From the NCBI GenBank assembly GCA_023213395.1, contig CM041465.1, forward strand, positions 74,531,741 through 74,595,740: a stretch of 64,000 nt of DNA. Direction: 5' to 3'. This DNA is from Cycas panzhihuaensis (taxonomy: Eukaryota > Cycadophyta). Made by a program: the position numbers and the translations under genes. The notes under the pieces are model-generated. The model worked only from the letters and a program-made list of their open reading frames with translations, had not been told where the DNA came from and did not search any database. Positions 23,259-33,991 of the stretch are shown piece by piece. Numbering within the stretch: the stretch's first letter is position 1; the number at the start of each line of letters is the position of its first letter.

Positions 23259-25363
23259 ATATCTATTAATGTAGTATGGCCTAAGGTCCATGCTGAGGTA
23301 CTCAATATGGAAGCAACCACATGTGACTCAACCATAGCTAAATGCTTAGCCTTAGAATCTACAGAGATCTAAGAAGGTCTCAAGAAGATAAACAGGAAAA
23401 TACCATATCATAAGGCACCGCCTCCCCTACATGACCAAAGGGCCAAGTAATCATCTTCCCAGCCCTCTATCCATACCACCGATAAAATGATGGATTTCTT
23501 TACATTTGTTTACTCTTTTGAGAAAATAATTAAGGACTTAAAGTTGCAACCCACGCAATCCACCCATAAACCCTAGGCTCTCACTCATAGTTATAGGTTG
23601 GTCCATTAGGCAACCCAAACCATGAAACTAATGAAAGAAGGCCTTGAGTCCTCCTAAGAAAAGAAGTTATCTTTTGAGAAGAGGTGGTGCTCCATCCATG
23701 GTCATTGTGCCCATGACAAAACCCTTTGTTGGACCCAACATCTAAAGCTAGCTCCACCTCATGACCCTCCTTCTTAATTTGGGTCTAAACCCAACCTTAA
23801 CCAACCTATTCACTAAGACCCATTCTTGAGCCATGATGCTCCTAAACAACCATTCTAACAACCATAAAATTGATGAGTTAAGGGGCATTCCCAACTTCAA
23901 AGGATGGGAACCCCTCTTAAACTAGAATTTGACCAATCTAAAGGCAAATCCCTAGTTAATCCTCCTAGTCCTATGAGCCCTATGGCCCAAAGCCCACCTT
24001 CACACCTTAATGCTAAGGGTAAATAGGTCATCGACATGTTGGAAACTACCTAAGCATACCTAATAACCAATTCTTAGGTAGTTAAGGGACTTGGGGAGGC
24101 TTCAATTCTCAATAACCACTTGCAAATCCTTCCTCCACAAAGATCCCTATTATTCTAAAGACCATTCATATTTGTCCTACATGATATGATTTTTGAAGAA
24201 GTCTTTCCTAACCCATTGGCAAAGGGAAATTCTTTTCAATCATCGAAGAACTTCACATTGTGTCTGTAAGCATGTCTACGATGGATGTCTTACAAAGTTA
24301 TCCTAACCAATGTACCTTGTTCCTTAAGGACCTTGGCCACAAGGATGCACCCATCCACATTGTCATTATAACATTGTGTGGGCCTCCCATTATCTCCTTT
24401 GATCCACATAATGTACCACTTGCCTGTAAGCGAGAGTGCCATTAGGACTATCCATTTACCATCACCATTAAAAGCATTAACTTCACCCTAAAGAACATCA
24501 TTATGGATAATAACTCTTTAGTCAATGTTATACCCATTTAGATGCTAAAGAAATTGGGCATTAAGTCTTTAGAGCCCATCCCTTAGAAATGTAAAGGGTA
24601 CAATGGGAGTGAGAATGCACCACTTAAGACTATTACTATACCTCTTACTCTTAAAGATAAAATTATCCCCACTAACATTGTTGTCCTAGATATTAATGTT
24701 GATTACAACCTACTCTTAGGACAACTTGGTTGGATTGCATGGGAGCAGTCTATTCTTTACTTTAGGGGCAACTCAAATTTTTCCATGAGGGACAAGCACA
24801 AGTTGTAGCTCATGAGCATCCTCCTTCTTAAACATCCCTCCTAACTTACTAGGCTATCTTCAATGCTAGAGATAGTGATCTTAATGAGCCCTAGCCTTCC
24901 CTCATGGGCCTTTGTTAAGGCCTTAACCCTTATCATGATGAAGAACTACCTTCACCTGGACCAAATTTGGTTTTTTTCACCCCCATTAATATAGGTAATT
25001 ATGGCTACTTAATTGACCTTAGTGACCCTGAGTTAAACATTGAGGACTATGAGCCCCTTACATTGTGAGTGGCTTTTATTTCCTATGCACTAAGGGAACC
25101 ATCCTATAAGGATGTCTCCCCTCCTTTTGGTCCTTCCCTCAGGACCCACGATTATATTCTAGACCTACTAGACCCAAGTTGGTCTCCATCTTTATATCCT
25201 ATTCGAGCAATTTTTCAAGGGGATACTCCTTAACTTATTGCTCATTTGGACATCTTCCTATAATCCTCACACACTATTCTCTCATAGTCTAAGTCCTCAT
25301 CAAGCTCTAAGACCCATCTAACTTCCCCACCACAAACTATAAATATGGTTTAAAGTGTGTGAG
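23259..25363 (+). repeat. 2.1-kb direct duplication, copy 2 (gag end and protease of T1)
   Basis: Begins atatctattaatg immediately after LTR-Y and ends gtgtgag, then continues into the remaining T1 sequence (atctcac...). It holds the same knuckle (about 23,684-23,731) and a second protease copy (about 24,253-24,770, with DNNSLVNVI and a shifted end). Copy 1 leads in from T1's left side, copy 2 leads out to T1's right side. Confidence 0.92.
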
Positions 25364-25623
25364 ATCTCACATACCCTATTGCCTTATTGTTTAATCCTGA
25401 TTAAGCTCCTCCTATCCATGATTTAGATGGTAAATCTATGGCACCATTGCCCCATGATGAGCTTATTATTCACAACACACCTATCTCTCCCCTTGAGCCT
25501 AAGCATGACCCATGCTTCCCTGCTCTTCCCCTTTAATTTAAGTAAGCCCTATATAGGCCAATTAGGCAATCTCGTAGGTCTCTTTGCCCTCACTAGGGGC
25601 ACACTTACTTTGGTACAAGCTTA
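25364..25623 (+). other. T1 internal region, decayed coding remnant
   Basis: An open stretch at 25,427-25,624 has no motif I recognise. It may be the end of T1's open region. It stops where the tandem modules begin. Confidence 0.4.
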
Positions 25624-26990
25624 AAATGACAACCTACTCTAAAATGAGCATAAACTACATTTGTTCTTATGTCATGCCTTACCATCAATAGGGGCACGTC
25701 ATCATGGTGACCGTGTTGTGAAATGAGCTTAAACTACCTTTAGTTATGATGTACATTATGCTCACTAAGGGCACACCATCATGTTGTTCTTATTTACTTC
25801 CTCCCATCCTCTTCTATAAGAAGACATCTCCCCTAATGGAGGCTCTTTACTCCTCCACAAACATAAACTAGTAAAACCCCAATCATCATGATTACGATCT
25901 TGTGACCTAGTTATAATTCTAGGTGTGCCTAGTTGTACTTGAATTGTAACCTAGTTATACTTTAAATGCAAACTAGTTGTGCTTTAGGTCGTATCTAGTT
26001 GTAATCTAATTGTGATCTAGTTGTAGTCATTGCAACCTAGTTGTAGTTATTACAACTTGGTCATAGTTGATTATGATATGGTTGTAGTCATTATGACCTC
26101 ATCATAGTCGATTATAAGTTGTCATAGTCATTGTGACCTGGTTATAATCTGGTTATAATCACTACAACCTAGTCATAGTCTAGTTATGATCTAATTGTAG
26201 TTTTCATGGTCTAATCATAATATAATTGTAATTTGGTTATAGTCCTCATGATTTGGCCACAATTTGTTCATGATCTAATTGCATCTAGTTGCACTTGGTT
26301 ATACCCCAAGTTGCACCTAATTACACTTGGTTGTAGCTGAAGTTGTACCAAGTTATGCTCAATTACACTTGGTCATACTTGGTTTCACCCCAAGTTGTAC
26401 TTGGTTACATTTAAGTATACCTAATAGCACTTGGTTTTACCTTAGGTTATACGTAGTTATACATGATCAATCATAGTAACACTTAGTTGTACCCTAGGTT
26501 GCACATAGTTGCACTAAATTATACCTAACTGTACTTGGTTATACATTAAATTATGCTTAGTTACACCTATTTTAGCCCTTAAAACTGTAATTTATGCTCT
26601 TAAATGAGCTTAAACTACCTTCGATCATGCACACTCTCATTGGTAGTATGTCATCATGATGTGCCTATTATTCCACTCCATCCTTTGCTATCGATAGGAT
26701 TTCATCCCATGAGGGCACACCAACTCTAAAATGAGCCTAAAATACTTTTGTTTATGATATACATCACCCTCATTAGGGGCATGACATCCCATTGTGCTTA
26801 TTATTGACCTCATCCTTTACCACTAATAGAGATTTTCCCTCACTAGGTGCACACTTACTCTAAAATGAACTTAAATTATCTTTATTTAAGGTGTGTTTTG
26901 CCTTCGCTAGGGGCATCTCACCATGTTAGGCATATTACCTTATTATAAATCATTAGCCATTAACAATATTTTACCCCATAAGGGTATTAC
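25624..26990 (+). repeat. T1 internal repeat field
   Basis: Modules of about 60-110 bp recur near 25,625, 25,715, 26,600, 26,735 and 26,860. Each has the pattern 'aaaatgagc.taaactac.tt' followed by 'aggggcac.tcatcat'. Between them, 25,891-26,565 is an imperfect short-period repeat built from units such as acctagttgtagt and acttggttatac. Simple repeat fields in the 3' internal region are common in large gypsy elements. Confidence 0.8.
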
Positions 26991-29219
26991 ACTTTGTCAT
27001 GATATAAACTATCACCTATAAATATTATCCAAAAACCAAAAAAAATCATAAAATCCATAAAATTTTCACCAAAAAAAAAAAGTTTGTTCTCTTACGATCT
27101 CACGCCCACAAGGACTGACCCTGCTTTGTAAGCATGATGGAACTCTTAGCTCTAAGATAAGTCCCTTTTCCCCCATGGGCATTCCCCATGGTGGGCATGA
27201 GACTCCCCCACAAGCATAAGTTGGTATATATAGGTCGCATTATGTTGAACCTTGCACATTGCGATCTCACACTCATGACATCCCACAATGCATCAAATGT
27301 CGCTTGACCTCTGCTTTCTTTTTAACATTCTATGCTCTTTTTACCTCTTGAGATGGATTCATCATATGTATACTAGTGCCTATAGCTCATTCCCTTACTG
27401 TTATGACCTTCACTTGGCCATGTTGTCAACCCCTAGGCCTTCCATTACCACTAGATTCCCTTTGATTGAGCTTTAGACAACCCTAGTGACCCTACGTTAA
27501 CATCCTTTATATGACACTTTACATATATATTGCTTATTCCTTCAGCTTACAACCTTAACTTGTGACTTTGCTTATATGCACCTATTGTTCCTGCAAATTC
27601 ATTACTTTGTTGTAAGCCTATAGTGCATTTTGTTCAGCCCTTGTCATAATAGGCAGTCTTTATTTCTCATGGTTACTGACCTAAGGACTCTATTCCATGC
27701 ATGTCCTATGATATGGCATTTAGACTGCTTGCATAACTTGCTTTCAGTACTCTATGGTATGACCCTCTTCACTATCCTCTCATAGCTTGGTTATGCCATC
27801 TATTCAAGCATTATTGGTATAATGGGTTTTCTTGACATCCTTATGGATTGACTCATCACCATACTTACTTCATATTATTGGGGCTTTGCGTATATATATG
27901 ATTCTCTCTTTTAAAAAAAGAAATATATATATATATATATATATGATGTATTAGGGGAGAATATTTATCACCACCCACTTAGTATATGGGGTAGGTTGTG
28001 TGTCAATCTCATCCCCACCTATGATATGTAGTTTGGATCCAATCATGTGGGCCATCTTAGAACCTTTGGATCTAATTATTTGGACCCACTGCGGTCTCAA
28101 TTATGATTGAAACCTATTTGGCATGTCCATAGCCTACTATGGATCTTAGAAGTGGTCATGACACTTACATATAATTACTCTTGAGGACTAAGTATTACTC
28201 ATCATCTCAATTAGAGTTTACATAGCTACCTGAGTCCTTGTGGCATTGGTTGATTCCTACTATATTCCCTTATTTAGTGAGTTCACTTTAAGCCACCTTT
28301 TCATATCCCTATGGCATTGATCATCCACACCAATAGGGGTAGTCATGGGAATCTTGGCCCTTCTGCTATAGCTTAGACCATTTGAAATCACTTAGGACAC
28401 ATTCTTATATGCTCTAGAGTCTACTTACCTATAACTACCAATAACATAGCCATGTGCACTACCATCATAAAGGCCTTGACCAATGCTTTGCATGTCTACT
28501 ATGGCTCTGTCATGTTGTATTCTAACTCCTAGCTCATCGTGTCCTAGCCTATATAGTTTTATCATTTTCATTGCCTATAATTGAGAGCACTTGCTAGTCA
28601 TGTTATGTCCCTTTTAAACCAATTCTCCTCCATCTCTATTCATAATATCCTACAAGTACTAAATACTAAGACCAATAAATTGGATGTCTTCATCCTTGAG
28701 CATTGTTTTCCATAGGTGAATAATTCTCTTTTGGCCTAATGGGCCCACCATTGAGATACACACTTAGGGGGCAATCCCTTCTATTCCCACTTTTGAGGGG
28801 GGCTCACTAAAGAGAGTAAACTATAGTGATAACCCTGGGCATTTATAACCCACCTTGGAAGCTTGGCTAAGCTGTCAGCTTATCATATGCTCTAATGAGA
28901 GCCTAAACTACCACCCTTACTCCAAAATAAGGGTAAGCTACTATGAATATTTATACATACATGTGAATGCTCAATTAGGTTATGGACTTTCTAAGGTGTA
29001 ATGGTCCTTATTACCCACAACCTCACCCTTGTTCCTATTTTTGTGTCATTTCCCAATCTATTTAGTTCCTTTTCATGCAAACTACTTAAAAAGCACAAGA
29101 ATAATGTAAAACCATTAAAAATACTAAAAATTATAAAACCATAAAATTACATATATACGTAGATACATACATACATACATACATACATACATACATACAT
29201 ACATACATACATACATACA

Positions 29220-29267
<48 letters not shown>

Positions 29268-29944
29268 GATATAGATATAGATAGATAGATGTAACACTAT
29301 AAGTATAAATCCCAAAAATAATATAAATCAACAAAATGCAAAAAAATTATATAACATTAAAAACCTAAAACTATGACTCCAAGATGAGACCAAATGACTT
29401 CTCTTTTCAAAGATTATCATTAATAAGATTAAACTATAGCAACCCACCTTGACCATTGAGTCTTTCTCTTGGATATATGAGGCACTACTTCGTATATCTA
29501 AAGTTTATGGCTTTCAAGCCTAACTTTGGGTCATGATGCCCATCTCATCTTGTTGTTGGGATAATCCCCTAACAACTTGATATCTTACTATGAAAGATAG
29601 CCACTAATGAGGATAAACTATAGTGGCACTATTCATACTTATTTAGGTTTCCTATGGTTATTAGCCTATTTAGTTTAATCTAGTTATTAATCTATTATCC
29701 CTTCTTGGCTAGTACACCTTTGACATAGTTTGCCAATGAGGCTAAACTAAGGGAAACACCATCTAATCATTTGCTAATAAGGCAAAACTATGGAAAACCT
29801 AGCCTCTCATTCTATATATATATATATATGAGTTTATTATTAGATTGATATAATTTTTATTGGCAACATTCACCATCTTCTAGCCACAAGTTGAAGAGGC
29901 TTTACTGCTAAGAGGATAGTATTTCCCACAAGCGGGGAATCACA
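26991..29944 (+). other. T1 3' internal region, non-coding, with microsatellites
   Basis: About 3 kb with no coding motif in any frame I read. It includes (AT)n at 27,922-27,944, the compound repeat at 29,150-29,291, and (TA)n at 29,813-29,829. Copies of 'taaactat.g...cac' modules occur at 29,400-29,800. A purine-rich gcggggaa (about 29,933) before the right LTR is the candidate polypurine tract. Confidence 0.6.
29150..29291. repeat. Compound microsatellite (ACAT)n-(AT)n-(GATA)n
   Basis: About 20 ACAT units (29,163-29,247), then AT repeats to about 29,268, then GATA-type units to 29,291. Open frames across it give Tyr-Val-Cys-Met repeats and are not genes. Confidence 0.95.
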
Positions 29945-32304
29945 TGTACACTACAGTAAAGAAGTAAGTAAAGGTATGCTTCTATCTCTTTACATTCTAT
30001 TGATTTTTAATATCATAATCATAGATGGTAAATGCATATTCTTGCTTACTTATTTGATTTGCTTGGTGTGCTATATATACACTTTTAGCCAATGGTGAGT
30101 ATGACTCTAGTTATTGGTCGTTGGTCCACCCATCAAGCTCCTTAGGTTGGAACAGATGATTTACTATCCTTGCAAAGTCCTTTTAGTCTCTTTTTGATCT
30201 ATTTTTGCACTTTACTTCATTATTTGTCACTTTATGTTGACTTTATTTCTACCCAAACTTCACCATTGATGAGTTTCTAACCTAATTTTATACATCTTTC
30301 ACTCTATATCCCTAGTTTCTATCAAATTACATTATTTTTTACTTACAACAATGGTATTGCAAATGTGACCTATCCATATTTAGTCCCAAGGTGGAAATCA
30401 TCTCATTAATGGATTATTATCAGTCTTGGAGTGATGTACATCAGCTCTAGATCCTTGCATGTCAATTTTTAGTAGCCTAAGAGGCTATGTCACATCAAGA
30501 ACTCACTTTTCCATATTGTTTCAGTCTGAATCCATGAGCATGTCTCATGGATTTATCCCCTTGTTGTCTCCCATATTGTGGGTTGAAAACCACCCTTCTC
30601 AAGCTTATCCTTAGCTATAAAGCCTCCCAATTTTCCATTGGAAGGGGAGGTCAAGTTGTTATGTGAAGGTACTTCTATCATGCTATTGAATTTCCAAGAG
30701 GAATAGGTTGCCACTTAATTTACCTTGCTCTCTATTACTTGCTTGCTTAGAGATTCACCTTTCAACATCATTTGAATTCTCTCAAGTGGAACAATTCTAG
30801 CCATTGGCATCTTATAGCTTATTGAGATGAGGTAATCCTCCCACAATCATGTTGGTAAATCCATTTCTTTTATTTTTCATATTTTTTTCACTTTCTCACT
30901 TGATAGGTTGAGTATAGCTTAGTCTTATATTACTTCTTACATATTTGCTTTTGGCCCTTCACTACTTTTTAACCTATAGGATTAGGAGGACTTAAAGGGT
31001 GAAGATAGCATCCAAGTAGAACTTGAGGATGTTAATGATATTTAGGGGATATGAAGCCATTTCTAGGGCTCCATTCTCCTCCCACTCACCAGGTTTACTT
31101 GCATACTTTATTTGGCTATTTCTTATCATTTCTCAGTGGAACATCACAATAGTATAGTTTTATTTGAATATTGCTAGCTATTGTCCTTATAGGTATAGCT
31201 CTCATCTTTATTACATGTGATTAAAGGTTAAAGAAGCTACCTTTTTTGACCCATACATTCTTTTTTCTTTATCACACCATCTCATTAAGGTGAAGATACT
31301 AAATCACAACTAAAAGAAGTACCACTTACTTACTTTCATTGTGTTTATTTTCATATTTTTAAAATTATCATAATTTTTTTTTATTATAAGACAATCTAGC
31401 AAGCAAAAATGCTATAAGATTTTTCCTAAAAATTGCATACATCAAAATCTTAATTGTTTGAGTACACTTCAGCACCCCATTTACATATCAACAGAGGGAC
31501 AAAGCTTAAAAAGTCACACTACATCAAGTCTAGGCACCTCTTCTTCCTTCATCTCTTCCTTTTAGTAAAAAGAATATAATCTAAAATGAAAAGAGGAGGA
31601 GGAAACACACTAGATTTCAAATTACCTTACTTGCCTTTTTCCTTTTTAAAAGAAAACAAAAAAAAAAGAAAAGAGTAAAGGTTAGTTTTTCTTTGTTTCA
31701 ATTTCTTCTCTCCTTCTCTTTCACTTCAAAAACAAAAGAAAAAGAAAAAAATAATATCTCTTTCTTTTATTCTTCTTGTTGGCCCTTCTCTCAAAAAGAT
31801 AAAAGACAAAAAAAAAAAAAAGGAAAAAACCCAAAACCCCAAAAAAAGAAGTAGTTTTCATTTCCTCTTATTTCATGTTGCATTGCATATCATAGTAGGT
31901 TTTGGGCATCATATTTGAAAGCCCAAGTGAAAGAGAGGATCACATAGTTATGAGTCCTCAAACTCATGGGGCTACATTGTGGTCATTATCTAGAGTGATT
32001 TACTACTTGCATGAAATAGAAAAGCATATAGATGCATTAGATATATGTGGCCATCATAGCTTGCCATAGGTTTGTTGCCACCACTAGTTCCATATTACAT
32101 GCACACACTCACATGTGTTGCCCAAGTTAGGCCATCCTCTAGCCACAAAAAGGCATAATTAAGCCTCACACTTATGCCCAAGCAATGCATGAGCACCCCA
32201 AATGAGGTGTTGGTTCACACTATATCCCTCACAAGCACCTTCTCACATGTTAGGTTTCACATTGCTAGGTTTGTTGTGCATCTTCCCCCATTCCTGAGTG
32301 TTCA
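29945..32304 (+). repeat. T1 right LTR
   Basis: Begins tgtacactac after a purine-rich tract and matches 13,921-16,301 through gagtgttca at 32,304. The match stops exactly opposite the left LTR's junction with the primer site. Confidence 0.75.
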
Positions 32305-32398
32305 TTAATCTCCTTTTTAATAGTAGGTTACAAAGTATACTCATACTTAACCACTCTATTAATAATAGATTATAAAAGATTAACATTATATTCTAACA
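32305..32398 (-). repeat. Copia F 5' LTR, second piece
   Basis: Read on the minus strand from 32,398 it starts TGTTAGAATATAATG, a typical copia LTR start resembling LTR-Y (TGTTAAGATATAATG). With 13,790-13,920 it would make a 5' LTR of about 220 bp split by T1, similar to the 205- and 221-bp LTRs seen elsewhere here. Confidence 0.4.
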
Positions 32399-33337
32399 CC
32401 TTCTAGACATCCCACTATTCTGACTATCATTTACATTCCTTTATTAACTTCTAAGCATTATAATAATTTCCTAAAAGTTTAATTCTACTATTGCAACCAT
32501 TTTATTTACACCTATAATTGTTCCTTGCATAATTTTTCATCATTTTCTTAGCTTTTCTATCTATTGGAGTCACCCCTTGATTGTTTAAAATGCCTAGATG
32601 TCAGATTTATTGTATAGATTTCTCTAAGGGTTTAAAATTATTAAGAAATCTTACTTAAATCCAAAAAATGTATCCAACACATTTAAACTTTTGTTTTCCT
32701 TGTGGGTTACTTTCCCCCTCTCTATCTCTTGAGTTGCCCCTATAGATCAATCATTAGTCCCTACTTAGCTTCTAATTCCTCTTATAACTTCTATATAGAT
32801 GCATCTTATCTTATGACTTGCCATGCCTTCTCCTCATTTAGATCTTCCTTTTCCATTGCTCTACTAACTACTTTATCTTTTATTCTTTTTATTTTTTGCT
32901 ATAAGTTTTTAGTTTTCATAAAGTAATGCATCTAAATCCTATCTAACATATTGTGCATTTACTAAAATTCCTCTCCCATTACTTCTTTTCTTAGAGCATT
33001 CCCTTCCTAAGGTCCATGAGGATAGGTACATATTGTGTGGAGGGTGTGAATATTGGTTTCTATTCTAGTTCTAGTTATGGGGATTCTTCTTCCTCCTAGA
33101 ATCTTGACCTCTTCACTCACTTTTTAGCTTTTTACATGGGTTGACAATGAGGTGGTTCCACTACATCCTTGTAGAACCATATTATACACCCTTTAAGATC
33201 ATATAAATTGATATCATGTAAAAATTCCAAGGACCACTACTATTTATATCATATTTTTTCTAATTTCCTATTATGGCATCTTTATTATGGGGCACTAGAG
33301 TAATAAGACATCCAATAATTAGGATGAATGTCTAAAG
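32399..33337. other. Unassigned AT-rich stretch
   Basis: No motif recognised on either strand. A 74-residue open frame (32,702-32,926) looks random, with Ser/Phe/Leu bias from composition. It ends at the target duplication of the solo LTR. Confidence 0.5.
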
Positions 33338-33986
33338 TGTTAGGTAATGTGACAACAATGGTTGGAAGCTAAACTTTTGATATGTTGGTAGTGCGATTTC
33401 CTCCCCAAACCTTCCTTGGGGGGTTCTAAAGGGAGCGGGAGCCCCCCTTGGCCAGGGGGGTGTGGGGGGAGTGGAACACTCCTCGCAAAGAGAGGGTTCA
33501 GGGGTGATAGCCCCCAACCCAAAAATTTAGCACTGGAAAGTATATTAAATTGTAAAGAGAATCAGGGTCGTTCACTCAAAATACCCTAGATTCTATGGTC
33601 GAGATATGTGCCTTGGATGATCCTCTCATATAGCCTAATTTAGGGCACTTTTCATTATGTTAATAGTGTTCAATGTACTGTGAGGACTTGGGCAGCTAGT
33701 TGTTGTTATTGTGAACACTCTGCTATAGGATTATATATATTTTCTCCATTCTTTAAGAATAAAGATCGATACATTTCCTGTGTGGATGTTTCCTAGCATA
33801 CTGCTAGGGTTTTACCATGTTATATTGGGTGTATATGTGATGCATGGAATTCTTGTTCATTTTATTATTTTATCTCTAGTTTTAAGAACTTGCATGTTAA
33901 ATTTTTATTTTGATTCCTATAACTAGTTGCAAGAATAATTTAGATCTTGGTGGTAGTTTAAGGGTTGGGACCTTATCTTCTCAATA
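33338..33986 (+). mobile_element. Solo LTR of family X with perfect target duplication
   Basis: Matches LTR-X (20,270-20,865) from TGTTAGGTAATGTGACAAC to TCTCAATA, with no internal sequence. It is flanked by taaag at 33,333-33,337 and taaag at 33,987-33,991, a perfect 5-bp target duplication. Recombination between the two LTRs of a full element, removing its interior, is the standard explanation. It carries an extra G/C-rich segment (33,410-33,490) compared with the other copy. Confidence 0.93.
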
Positions 33987-33991
33987 TAAAG

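Larger units (their letters stand above)
13921..32304 (+). mobile_element. Tat-like Ty3/gypsy element T1, gag-protease only
   Basis: Two long LTRs (13,921-16,301 and 29,945-32,304, about 2.4 kb) enclose a region with a gypsy primer site, a gag with retrotransposon-Gag and zinc motifs, and an aspartic protease. No RT, RNase H or integrase motif appears in the remaining internal DNA. It also contains a hybrid copia element and an extra copy of a 2.1-kb segment. By eye the LTRs are roughly four-fifths identical in a compared stretch, so the insertion is old. The lineage call rests on the primer site, long LTRs and Gag type. Without RT it is an inference. It would depend on enzymes from another element. 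Confidence 0.75.

Noticed and set aside
29124-29334. Two minus-strand open frames rich in Tyr-Val-Cys-Met
   Set aside because: They are translations of the ACAT/AT/GATA microsatellite and have no independent support.
32702-32926. 74-residue open frame
   Set aside because: Composition-driven, no motif, no supporting context.
33332-33522. Two Pro-rich minus-strand frames
   Set aside because: They lie wholly inside the solo LTR-X and come from its G-runs.
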